From positions 1-64,000 of the forward strand of contig NZ_JAAOIW010000007.1 of the NCBI RefSeq assembly GCF_011440305.1: 64,000 bases of DNA, read 5' to 3'. Of this stretch, positions 38,536 through 47,700 are shown one piece after another. Position 1 is the first letter of the stretch; each line of letters begins with the position of its first letter. The notes beneath the pieces are model-generated. The model saw nothing but the letters and a program-made list of their open reading frames with translations. It was not told the origin of the DNA and did no database searches. The position numbers and the translations under genes were made by a program. This stretch comes from Paenibacillus agricola (lineage in GTDB: Bacteria; Bacillota; Bacilli; Paenibacillales; NBRC-103111).

Positions 38536-39351
38536 ATGGGGAAATTGCTAAAAAACGGCTTGTTGCAAGCCTGGAGCCAGCCTTTTGCCGTATGCCTATT
38601 ATTTATATATAACCTGCTATGGGGCGTGCTTCTATATGCCCTTATCCGGTCTATTGTTGTCCCCTTGCTGCACCGTTATCCAAGCCCGGAGCTGCCACGC
38701 GAGGCTGTCCATTTATTTTGGCTGGAGGGGCAATTTCAGCTTATGAAAACCGACCTCATGTATCCTTACCTATGGTGGGGCTTGGCCTTGCTGCTTGTAC
38801 GCCTGTTATTCACCCCGCTGCTCAGCGCCGGTCTTTATTATTCATTGGAGCATTTGGAGCTGAACGCGGGCTACCGGTTTATGCAGGGCATCCGCAAGCT
38901 GGCTCTCCCCTTTATCCTGTTATATGCGATCCAAATCGTGCTTGTAATCGTCCCTTTCTACTTACTGGGCCCAAAGCTGATGGAGGCCTATAGCACGCAG
39001 CATTCCCTAGCGGCGATAACTTGGTATATGGCACCTTGGATTCTCGGGTATCTGGCATATTTATTTCTTTTGAATACCGTATTTATGTATATGCAATTTG
39101 GGCTTGCAGGCGGTAAATCCCCGACTTGGTCCCTCGGGCTACTCATTCGCAATTTAGCTCCTGTGATGCTGCTCGCTTTGATCACACTGGTCGTTACTGT
39201 AACTATTACAGCCCTTGTTATGGCCTCAGCTATGGTGTGGGCAGGCTTTGCTGCCCTCTTGGTTGTCCAGGCTTACCGGCTTGTGCAGGTGTTCGGAAAA
39301 ATATGGATGATCACCTCCCAACATACATTATGGAATGCAAAAAACGAATAA
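38536..39351 (+). CDS. Polytopic membrane protein of unknown function
   Basis: 271 aa with about six hydrophobic segments (near 17-40, 75-97, 122-146, 165-190, 210-235, 237-255). No recognised motif. GAGAGGGG nine bases before the ATG and a 15-base gap make it cotranscribed with the M1 peptidase, and a terminator follows, so the two form a two-gene operon. It could assist or anchor the peptidase; that is inference. Confidence 0.7.
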   Translation: MGKLLKNGLLQAWSQPFAVCLLFIYNLLWGVLLYALIRSIVVPLLHRYPSPELPREAVHLFWLEGQFQLMKTDLMYPYLWWGLALLLVRLLFTPLLSAGLYYSLEHLELNAGYRFMQGIRKLALPFILLYAIQIVLVIVPFYLLGPKLMEAYSTQHSLAAITWYMAPWILGYLAYLFLLNTVFMYMQFGLAGGKSPTWSLGLLIRNLAPVMLLALITLVVTVTITALVMASAMVWAGFAALLVVQAYRLVQVFGKIWMITSQHTLWNAKNE

Positions 39352-39444
39352 TGAACGCAAAAGCCGATTACCGAATGAACGCAAAAACGACTAGCCTTTC
39401 TAAAGAGTCATACAGCTTACAGAAAAGCTTTGCCAAATAGAAAT

Positions 39445-39495
39445 GGCCGCACCCCCTTGGCGTAAACAGCCTAAGAGGAATGCGGCCTTTGCTTT
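39445..39495 (+). terminator. Terminator after the membrane protein gene
   Basis: GGCCGCA pairs with TGCGGCC, followed by TTTGCTTT. The following ~390 bases (39496-39884) are AT-rich, hold no gene I recognise and presumably include the promoter of the riboswitch transcript. Confidence 0.65.
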
Positions 39496-39884
39496 GCAAG
39501 GAATCATGGCTACCACCTGAGATTATGCGGTCATTCCATGTGGATTAATCACCTATTTTCTTGAAACGCCACCATCAAATCGCGATTTAAACAGCCCAAA
39601 CCGTGTACAGTCACTTAAGTCCTAATATACTTGAAAATCAGCATTTTTCATGGTACTTTTGTCGACATTCAAACGATGTAATTAGAAAAAATGTTATCAA
39701 TATCTCTAATATTGTATTTTTGGCATAAAAAAAAGCCTTCCAATAAACCAAAAAGCCTTGCTGAATAAGCATTTATGATAGTTTATAAAAAGTTTCACGT
39801 TTCGACCTTAAATTATGAACATTCTGTGACTAAAGGAGGATATTCAAGATTATGTGCGAATTGTTATAAAAGCAATAAAAAAAC

Positions 39885-40006
39885 TAAGATATTGCCGAAT
39901 TTCCGAAGTAATTCGGAGAACGGGGGATCCATCCTGGGTGAATTGATCTCGTAACAAAGTGATCATAGGGAACCTTCAACCGAACCCTCAGCTAACCTCG
40001 TAGGCA
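39885..40006 (+). promoter_or_regulatory. Cyclic di-AMP riboswitch (ydaO/yuaA type)
   Basis: Conserved blocks in order: a P1 strand TGCC (39893-39896), hairpin CCGAAT/ATTCGG, GGGGGATCC, TGGGTGAAT, CATAGGGAACC, CCGAACCC, then CAGCTAACCTCGTAGGC, with GGCA (40003-40006) closing P1. This class binds c-di-AMP and usually turns genes off, often cell-wall hydrolases or potassium transporters. The ribosome-binding site of the next gene starts three bases after P1. Confidence 0.93.
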
Positions 40007-40024
40007 CCGGAAGGGGAAAATTTT

Positions 40025-40492
40025 TTGAAAAAGTTTTTTGGTATCGCTTTATCTCTAGCACTGTTTTGCAGTGTGCATGTAGGCAGCGCGTTTGCCGAAA
40101 CTCCCTTGAGCCAAGCAGTCAACGACGGTGTAGGGGCGCCTTACAAGTATTCCGGTACCACAAAGAACGGCTTTGATTGCTCCGGTTACACAGCTTTCGT
40201 TTTTGCAAAGTTTGATATCAACCTGCCGCACCAGTCCAAAGGTCAAGCAGAACTTGGTACCAAAGTTGAAAAAGACGAGTTGCGTCCTGGCGATCTCGTA
40301 TTCTTTAAAACAGATGGCGTAGGAATTTCTCACGTAGGCGTCTATGTTGGGGATGGCAAGTTTTATCATTCCGCAACAAACAAAGGCGTCGTTGTCAACA
40401 TGCTTAGTGAAAATTACTATGCAAAGTACTATGTTACGGCCAAACGTATTTTATCTGACGACCAGTACGAAGCTATGATGTCAGATAATTAA
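40025..40492 (+). CDS. NlpC/P60 cell-wall endopeptidase, secreted
   Basis: 155 aa: signal peptide (cleavage likely after SAFA, residue 24), then one NlpC/P60 domain with Cys52 (GFDCSGY), His103 (ISHVGVYVG) and His115 (FYHSATN). It should cut peptide stems of peptidoglycan. There is no binding domain (SH3 or LysM). The start is TTG with GGAAGGGG eight bases upstream, directly after the c-di-AMP riboswitch, so its expression likely answers c-di-AMP, a signal tied to turgor and wall state. Confidence 0.93.
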   Translation: MKKFFGIALSLALFCSVHVGSAFAETPLSQAVNDGVGAPYKYSGTTKNGFDCSGYTAFVFAKFDINLPHQSKGQAELGTKVEKDELRPGDLVFFKTDGVGISHVGVYVGDGKFYHSATNKGVVVNMLSENYYAKYYVTAKRILSDDQYEAMMSDN

Positions 40493-40565
40493 TAGAGCAC
40501 CGTCGAAGAAACCTAACTTTCTAAGACAACTCTTCTACTGTTGACGTGAACTTTTTTTTATTGGA

Positions 40566-40632
40566 GCCCTCAGTGTTTGCTTCCTTTACGCCCGCAAAGC
40601 GTCGGACAAACCTGAAGGGCTTTCTTCTTTTT
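40566..40632 (+). terminator. Terminator after the NlpC/P60 gene
   Basis: GCCCTCAG pairs with CTGAAGGGC (one bulge), with inner TTTG/CAAA, followed by TTTCTTCTTTTT. Confidence 0.6.
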
Positions 40633-40748
40633 ATTACCCATTGATAAAAGGGCTGAATCAAATATTGTGTGAATAATTAGATTATTCTCACAATTTTAAT
40701 TCATACCCCTAAACGGCAATTATATATGATTAAAAGAGGTTGATCGGC

Positions 40749-40907
40749 ATGTTCTTATTTATTCATCGGAAGGATCTTCGCCTAGACGATATGCATGCCT
40801 TTGATTATATACATGCTTTGCAGCAGCCCCGCCTGCACGTGATTATTCTCGAACTAAAGGATGTCGAACCCGGCGCGCTTATTAACCTTACAAGCGTTGC
40901 CTACTGA
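40749..40907 (+). pseudogene. Truncated deoxyribodipyrimidine photolyase, N-terminal remnant
   Basis: A 52-codon frame starts MFLFIHRKDLRLDD, the typical photolyase N-terminus (first strand and RKDLRLxD motif of the antenna-binding domain), and continues through ALQQPRLHVIILE before losing similarity and ending at TGA. A full photolyase is about 450-480 aa, so nearly all of it, including the FAD domain, is gone. AGAGG still lies before the ATG. The next gene, a convergent sulfurtransferase, stops nine bases later, so the rest was deleted rather than frameshifted. Confidence 0.7.
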
Positions 40908-40916
40908 CACTCCGTG

Positions 40917-41753
40917 CTATTCGCTTCCTACAGCTACGGGGTTGCCCTTATAGCTAATCCAATCGCTCCACGAGCCTGAATAAAGCCGCACCTTAGTAAA
41001 TCCGGCCTCCATAAGTGCCAGTACATTAGGGCAGGCTGTTACACCCGAGCCACAATAAACAATCAGCTCTTCTGCATCTGCAAGGTCGGCAAACCGTTCC
41101 TTTTGCGCCTCCCCATCCTTCCACTTGCCCTGCTCATCTAGGCTTTGCTTCCAGAAATATGACTTCGCTCCCGGGATATGGCCGGCCACACGGTCAATGG
41201 GCTCTTCAACGCCTAAGTACCTGAGCTCTTCCCGGGAATCGACTAGCACCGTGCCAGGACGCCCTAAGCTCCCCTTAAGCTCCTCCATACCAACCAGCAT
41301 CTCCTCTTGGGGAATCGCGTTAAATAGAGTAGCATTCGCAACCGGAGGCTCATCCGTTGTCGGATACCCAGCTTGCTTCCACTTTGCGTAACCGCCATCT
41401 AACACATAAGCCTTTGTATGCCCCAAATAGTGCAGCATCCACCATAAGCGCGAAGCCATAGCCCCACCTTGGTCATCATAAGCGATCACCGTAGATGCAT
41501 GATTAATACCGGATGCGCCTAACCTGGCGGCAAATAACTCCCAGTTAGGAAGCGGATGCCTACCCCCATGCTCGGTGATGAGTGCAGATAAATCCTGCTC
41601 CAAATCTAAGTACACAGCCCCGGGAATGTGGTCAGCCATATAAGCCCTACGCCCCGCTTCCGGTTGGCCGAGTGTAAAGCGACAATCGACAATAACGATA
41701 TGCTCATCTGTTCCATGCTCGAATAACCAATCCTGAGTAACCACGTGCAGCAT
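40917..41753 (-). CDS. Sulfurtransferase, two-rhodanese-domain type
   Basis: 278 aa with two rhodanese domains: an inactive N-terminal one (about 1-135) and a catalytic C-terminal one with Cys234 in CGSGVTA. The CGSGVTA loop is typical of 3-mercaptopyruvate or thiosulfate sulfurtransferases (SseA/YnjE group). AAGGAAG precedes this ATG; a 20-codon upstream extension is unsupported. It directly abuts the photolyase remnant. Confidence 0.9.
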   Translation of the reverse strand: MLHVVTQDWLFEHGTDEHIVIVDCRFTLGQPEAGRRAYMADHIPGAVYLDLEQDLSALITEHGGRHPLPNWELFAARLGASGINHASTVIAYDDQGGAMASRLWWMLHYLGHTKAYVLDGGYAKWKQAGYPTTDEPPVANATLFNAIPQEEMLVGMEELKGSLGRPGTVLVDSREELRYLGVEEPIDRVAGHIPGAKSYFWKQSLDEQGKWKDGEAQKERFADLADAEELIVYCGSGVTACPNVLALMEAGFTKVRLYSGSWSDWISYKGNPVAVGSE

Positions 41754-41911
41754 GCTTAACACTTCCTTCAGCAAGTTGTATTTACCTAATATTACCATTA
41801 TACAGCAACACACCTATTCATCAATAGCTTTGGGCAAGTCGACAACCCTAACCAATACGAGTAAAATAAAAGGATAGCTATTCGGAAAATCCATGAAAGG
41901 GGCTTGCCCTT

Positions 41912-42421
41912 ATGCTAGCACCGTCTGCCTCTGTATTCCATGTCGTTCCTTTAACTGAAGCGCATTGCCAAGATATTTGCACTTGGTCTTATCCCACGCC
42001 CTACGATATTTATAACTGGCATCCTTGGGAGATTATGCTGGCTGGGCAAGATGAATTTGCTGATGAGCGGCTGCGCGACGAACAATACCGTGCGGTTGTT
42101 AATGAAGAGGGGGGACTATGGGGCTTTGCCCAATTGTTCCCTATTGCTGGAGTGACCCGCATCGGGCTCGGCATGCGTCCAGATTTATGCGGCCAAGGCC
42201 ACGGGGTTGCCTTTGTACGAGCTATTGCCGCAGAAGCGAAGCGTAGCAAGCCCTCCAACGAGATTGATTTGGAGGTACTCGCTTGGAATATACGCGCTTA
42301 CCGCACTTACCAGCAGGCAGGATTCGTGCAAACCGATACCTATACGAAGAAAACACCTACCGGTCTTACGACCTTCTATTGTATGGTTTGGAAGCCTCAT
42401 CGAAACACGCCGCCGCTATAA
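41912..42421 (+). CDS. GNAT-family N-acetyltransferase
   Basis: 169 aa. The acetyl-CoA loop is RIGLGMRPDLCGQGHGVAFV (R/Q-x-x-G-x-G/A form), preceded by GGLWGFAQLF and followed by LEVLAWNIRAYRTYQQAGF. Acceptor unknown. GAAAGGGG precedes the ATG. Its 3' end overlaps the convergent pterin dehydratase by 56 bases. Confidence 0.88.
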   Translation: MLAPSASVFHVVPLTEAHCQDICTWSYPTPYDIYNWHPWEIMLAGQDEFADERLRDEQYRAVVNEEGGLWGFAQLFPIAGVTRIGLGMRPDLCGQGHGVAFVRAIAAEAKRSKPSNEIDLEVLAWNIRAYRTYQQAGFVQTDTYTKKTPTGLTTFYCMVWKPHRNTPPL

Positions 42422-42671
42422 AATCCAGCTCCGTCAATCCACCTGCATGCCAGGAGGTAAGCCGGAGCGTTACCATTTTATAATCAATCGCGATCATGGG
42501 GTGATGGTCTAGCTCTTCTTCAGCGATGCGGCCCACCTCCTGGACAAAGGCGATGCCATCGAGAAATTGGGCGAACCGGTATTTCTTCACGATCCATTTG
42601 CCCTCCTCGCGCGTCCATCCTGCCCTTTGCTCCAACTGCTCGATCAGGGCCTCCTCCGACAGCTTGGCCAT
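42366..42671 (-). CDS. 4a-hydroxytetrahydrobiopterin dehydratase (PCD/DCoH)
   Basis: 101 aa. The family core EEELDHHPMIAIDYKMVTLRL plus TSWHAGGLTELDFIAA (written in two parts) includes the active-site His pair and the later W-H. It recycles pterin after aromatic amino-acid hydroxylation; with no hydroxylase nearby a moonlighting or molybdopterin-related role is possible. The last ~15 residues overlap the GNAT gene in the other strand. Confidence 0.88.
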   Translation of the reverse strand: MAKLSEEALIEQLEQRAGWTREEGKWIVKKYRFAQFLDGIAFVQEVGRIAEEELDHHPMIAIDYKMVTLRLTSWHAGGLTELDFIAAACFDEASKPYNRRS

Positions 42672-42685
42672 TCATTCCCACCCCT

Positions 42686-42979
42686 TTACACTAAGTAAAC
42701 AATATGAATGAGCGTTTCTTCGTGGTGGATGACAATCACATGCTTCTCTTTATCATGGCTGATGGCACAATTGCCAATCACCATTCTCGAATTGCTGCCA
42801 AGTCCATAAAATAAGTCATCAGCCATCGTTTGGGTACATTCCCGACGCTCTTCAAGCTCCAATTCGTTCCATTCCTCAGCAGTCATCTCCAAAAAAGTAC
42901 AGCACTCGTCGATGCTCATCAACGCCTCTGTGAAATCATGAATAATATCCTCGTATTCGCGCCCGAATTTAATGCCCAT
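42686..42979 (-). CDS. Small acidic protein of unknown function
   Basis: 97 aa, rich in Glu, Asp and His, no signal peptide or membrane segment. The N-terminal half looks helical (FTEALMSIDECCTFLEMTAEEWNELELEE in two helices), the C-terminal half beta (SRMVIGNCAIS, HVIVIHHEETLIHIVYLV). GGAGGAG before this ATG is strong, so it is very likely expressed. It lies 14 bases upstream of the pterin dehydratase gene and probably shares its transcript. I recognise no family. Confidence 0.7.
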   Translation of the reverse strand: MGIKFGREYEDIIHDFTEALMSIDECCTFLEMTAEEWNELELEERRECTQTMADDLFYGLGSNSRMVIGNCAISHDKEKHVIVIHHEETLIHIVYLV

Positions 42980-43135
42980 CCTTGTCACTCCTCCGGTTGG
43001 AAATTGCATGAAAACCCTTACTAAGCATTTTAACCCGAAAAAAGCTCTCTATGCAACTGGGCGAAATAAGCATTCCATTTCAAAATCTGTTACACTATAA
43101 GGATAGACAAAAAGTTCGGAGGCGGAACGTTTCTC

Positions 43136-44740
43136 ATGTTGAAGCTGCAAATCCCAAAAAACCGAATGAATTATTTAATTGAACGGATGCAGCATGACTT
43201 TGAAGTGCCAGTATTGGAGCGGGGATGGGAATTTGTCCACAAGGGACGTGTCAAGGACATCCAGCTTATGCATGGGATCGAAATCCATGCTCAGGTACAT
43301 GGTGCACAGATCTACAAAGTCATTCTGGACCTGGAACAATTTACAAAGAGCTCCTGCTCTTGCACAAAGAGTAAGTCCTGCCGCCATATGGCTGCGGTTA
43401 TTTTCACACTCTACGCACCTTACGCAAGACCGGAAATATTGCTGCAGCAATTGAAGCAGGCCATTCTGGTTAAGGGGCGCCAGCAGCAAACGAGGGCAGC
43501 TACCGGAACGCTTAAAGCAGAGAAAAAAGCCGAACGGCTCGAAGCCCCGCTAGCCAGCCAGCCTCCGAGCCAATGGCAGCGTTTCTTTGACCAGCAATTT
43601 TATGGATATTCTCTTTCCCAGCAGCACTCTATAGAGTTGTTCTACCATGCCACTCAAGACTCGTTAGTTCCTCTGGCCAACGCCTGGGAGAATTCAGTAC
43701 GCAGGTTATTTGAGCTACATGTGCTTTTATTTGTGATGCGTAAGGTTGAGCAGTTCCTGGTCGACTCCAAGTCCTCCTACCTTTCCTTGTACATTGAATC
43801 CGGCAGCAAGGTTGTAGCCAAGCTATGTCAGGAACAGATGGATCTGTTGATGCCGAAGCTGGATTGTAAGCGTCTGGCGGACCATCATTCAGCCGCGCTG
43901 GATCAAACCCTCTCGCTTCTTGGCGAAATGGCGCTAGGCGGCAGCGACTCCCCGATGCAATGGCTTGGCGTATACCGCAGCTTCTGGTGGCGGCTGGCCG
44001 AGCAGCCCAAACGGCTGGCTAAGGAACAGAAGCGCCTAGAGCTACTTGCTGCCAAGTCCACGCCGCTAACACGCAAGCGGGATGTGTTACTGATGGCGCT
44101 TGCGCATTTTCAAGTGATGGAGCGGCAGGACTCCGCAGCGAGAACCTTGCTGGAGCAGCTTAGCAAACGGGAAGCACGTGATTTTTTCTTGTATTTGCAC
44201 CGTTTCTACGAGGCGCAGCAATGGGATCGCATGCTTTCATGGCTCAGGTGGCTGCTGCCAACCATGCAGCGTGCACAACAAGAAGAGCTGAGGATGTTTT
44301 GTACGTATTGGATGGAAGCCGTTAGCCTCCAGCCCGATGACAGCGAATGGGTCGATGTCATGATCAGCCTGCTGCCCCGTACTTATTATTTTTACACGTC
44401 TTATTTAATGAAATCGGAGCGCTTCAAGTCTTGGGTCGATCTGCAAATCGCCAATCGCGTCCCTCCGATTGACCTGTACTCGGCAGACCTAAAGCTGGTG
44501 GAGGCCAAGGATCCCTCCTTGCTGCTGCCCATCTACCACCAGGCGGTAGAACGCTGTATCGCCGAGAAGAACCGCACCGCCTACTTGATGGCCGTGAAGT
44601 ATTTGAAAAAGCTTCAAGCCTACTATAAAAAGCTGGATAAGCCCGATACCTGGGATGAATTTATTTATCGCCTGGCAACGCGATATTCCCGTCTGCGCGC
44701 GCTGCAAGAGGAACTACGGAAAGGAAAGTGGATTCCATGA
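43136..44740 (+). CDS. ywqB: SWIM zinc-finger protein (YwqB-like)
   Basis: 534 aa. A SWIM motif near the N-terminus, C74-x-C76-x5-C82-x-H84 (CSCTKSKSCRH), should bind zinc and DNA or protein. The remainder is helical, perhaps TPR-like, with no enzyme motif. GGAGGCGG ten bases before the ATG. Its stop overlaps the start of a SNF2 helicase (ATGA), so the two are translationally coupled, as in the B. subtilis ywqB-ywqA pair. Confidence 0.88.
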   Translation: MLKLQIPKNRMNYLIERMQHDFEVPVLERGWEFVHKGRVKDIQLMHGIEIHAQVHGAQIYKVILDLEQFTKSSCSCTKSKSCRHMAAVIFTLYAPYARPEILLQQLKQAILVKGRQQQTRAATGTLKAEKKAERLEAPLASQPPSQWQRFFDQQFYGYSLSQQHSIELFYHATQDSLVPLANAWENSVRRLFELHVLLFVMRKVEQFLVDSKSSYLSLYIESGSKVVAKLCQEQMDLLMPKLDCKRLADHHSAALDQTLSLLGEMALGGSDSPMQWLGVYRSFWWRLAEQPKRLAKEQKRLELLAAKSTPLTRKRDVLLMALAHFQVMERQDSAARTLLEQLSKREARDFFLYLHRFYEAQQWDRMLSWLRWLLPTMQRAQQEELRMFCTYWMEAVSLQPDDSEWVDVMISLLPRTYYFYTSYLMKSERFKSWVDLQIANRVPPIDLYSADLKLVEAKDPSLLLPIYHQAVERCIAEKNRTAYLMAVKYLKKLQAYYKKLDKPDTWDEFIYRLATRYSRLRALQEELRKGKWIP

Positions 44741-47700
44741 TTGATGCATCTGCGATAACCGTTCAAACCCGCTGGATGGCTCCGGGCTGCTTTTTCTTAT
44801 ACGGTTCGCGCCCTAATGGCGGGGCAATTGATGCCTCTGACTTGAAGAACCTTTTATTCGCTTGGCATCAGCCTTCTTTCTATGGCACTTTTATTGAGGT
44901 CACCGAGTTCAATAATATCGAGGGCTTACAGCTGCCAGCGCTTGCCGCTTTGGATTACTTTTGCACCCCAAGCTTCGTCCTGCATATGAAGCTCGATTGG
45001 AGCCGCGAGCTCCTGGAGCTGATGCGCTTGGCGCCCCATGTGAAGGAGGCGCTGGTGCAAGGCCGCTGCATGCCCGACTTCCGCAAATGGAAGGCAGGCG
45101 AGCTCAGCTGGAGGCTGGCTCTGCCCGATAGCGTCGCTGCTGATGCGTTAACGCCGCTCGCCGAGCAATGGATCGACCAGCTCATACCCGAATGGGGTAT
45201 GGAGGACGGCGCTTTGCGCCAAAGTATTATGCTTCTTGAGAAGAAATACCCGCTCATGCTGAGGGGCAAGCTCCCCACCGACCTGTGGATGGACGAAGAG
45301 GATTGGCTTTTCTCGATTGGCTGGCAAACCGATGGCACCCCTTTCCGCACCTGCCTGCAGTTAAGCGAGCCGCCGCATGGGCAGGGCCATTGGCCGATTA
45401 GCGTTATTTTACAGGATCGCTCCAATAAGGACGTGCTGCATGAGGTCGATGTATTCGCATTGGCTGAGCTGGACGATTCCTTCTACAGCGACCATGAAGG
45501 TAACCATGAAGGCGCCCATAACCACGAAGCTTTACCTAGTGGTGATAGCATGATGAATCTCACCCTCGATGCCGAAAGCTATTTTCCACTATCCCCAGCA
45601 CTATCCAGGCTGCCGGATGCCTGGCGCCCCCACCTGCAACGGGCGTCCAGAGACCTGGCCAAATGGCGGCGCATAGTCCCCTCACTTCAGCAGCAGGATC
45701 AAGACGCTGCTGCTATACGCACCGAGCTTTCCCATGACGAAGCCTGGGAGCTGCTCACCCAAGGCAGCCTGCGCTTGATGGAAGCGGGCTACTCGGTTTT
45801 CTTGCCTGCTTGGTGGGAACGGATCCGCCGCTGGCGCCCGCGACTTAAAGCGAAGATCAAATCATCCGTCGGCACCGCACCGCAAGCGATGTTCGGCTTG
45901 CAACAGCTGATGCAGTTCGACTGGAAGATCGCGCTTGGCGACATCGAGCTAACGGAAGAGGAATTCCGTGCCTTGGTGGCAGAAAAGCGCAAGCTTGTGC
46001 AAATACGTGGCCAATGGGTTCAATTGGACCCGGCCCATCTTGCCCAGCTTGAGCAAGTGATGAAGCAGGTACAGAAGAAGCAGGGCCTCACACTGAGGGA
46101 TGTGCTGGAGCTGCATTTGCTCGGCTCCTCTGCAGGCGAGGAGGAGCTGGGGCTGCACCGTTCCCTGCAGATGGAGGTCGAGCTGAACGAGCAACTGGAG
46201 GAAATGGCCGCATTGCTTAATCATACCAAGCGGCCTCCGAGTATTGAACCTCCTGACACCTTTCAAGGAACCTTGCGCCCTTATCAGGTTGAAGGCATCT
46301 CCTGGCTCTTATTCCTGCGCCAGATGGGCCTTGGGGGCTGTCTGGCCGATGATATGGGGCTAGGCAAAACGATCCAAATGATTACCTATCTGCTGCACAT
46401 CCGCGAAATGGATAATAAGGCGGCGCTAGCTGGAGACAGCCCCAGCAATCTGGCAATAAACCGGATCCCTTCCCTGCTGATCTGCCCAACCTCTGTACTC
46501 GGCAATTGGCAAAAGGAGCTAAAGCGATTTGCACCGCAGCTAAAGGTCCATCTGCACTACGGCCCGGCACGGGCCAAGGGCGAATTCTTCAAAGAGACCT
46601 GCCTAGGGCATGACCTTATCTTGACCACCTATACGCTGTCCCATTTGGATGAAACCGAGCTCGCGCAGTTTGAATGGAATTCGATTTGCCTGGATGAAGC
46701 ACAAAACATTAAAAATGCCTACACTAAGCAAGCCACCTCGATCCGTTCTTTGACAGGGCGCCATCGCATCGCGATGACAGGAACACCTATTGAGAACCGG
46801 CTAACGGAGCTATGGTCGATTTTCGACTTTTTAAACCCTGGGTATTTGGGCACCTTGCGCGATTTCTCACAGCGGTATGTCCATGCGATTGAGAAATCGA
46901 ATGATCCTGTACTGGTATCCAAGGTACAGCAGCTGATCCGCCCATTCTTGTTGCGCAGAGTCAAGAAGGACCCGGCTATCCAGCTTGATTTACCGGATAA
47001 GAACGAATATAAAACCTTCGTGTCCCTTACGTCGGAGCAAGGCATTTTATACGAGAATTACATTAAGGATATGTTTGATAGGCTGGATCGCTTGACAGCT
47101 ATGGAGAGGAGGGGCTTAATTCTTGCGGCTTTGACGAAGCTCAAGCAAATTTGCAACCATCCGTCGCTTATGCTTAAAGAACCTGTAGGCTCACCTTGGG
47201 AGCAGCGCTCCAATAAAGTCGAGCGGCTGCTCGAAATGGTACAGGAGCTGCGCCAGGAAGGCGATAAATGCCTAATCTTTACGCAATTTGTAGAAACGGG
47301 CCATCTGCTGCAGCGCATCTTGGAGAAAGAGCTCGCCGAGCCCGTTATCTTCCTGCATGGGGGTACACCGAAAATAGCGAGAGACAAGATGATTGCTGAA
47401 TTTCAAGACGAGGTGCCCGCCGCAGATAAGCAGCCAAGTATTTTCTTACTGTCGCTTAAAGCCGGCGGCACGGGGCTAAACCTCACTGCTGCCAACCACG
47501 TATTCCATTTTGACCGCTGGTGGAATCCCGCGGTAGAGAACCAAGCGACCGACCGGGCTTTTCGAATCGGGCAAACCCGTCATGTTCAGGTGCATAAATT
47601 CGTCACACTGGGTACCCTGGAGGAACGTATCGATGAAATGATCGAGAAAAAGCAAGAGCTTAGCCAACAAATCGTTGGAAGCGGCGAGCAATGGATTACC

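Noticed and set aside
39350-39440. A short frame MNAKADYRMNAK... after the membrane protein gene
   Set aside because: A 29-codon frame with a repeated ATGAACGCAAAA but no ribosome site; it sits just before the terminator.
39727-39765. Possible minus-strand terminator with AAGGCTTTTT
   Set aside because: The two AAGGCTTTTT segments are direct, not inverted, repeats, so no hairpin forms, and no minus-strand gene ends there.
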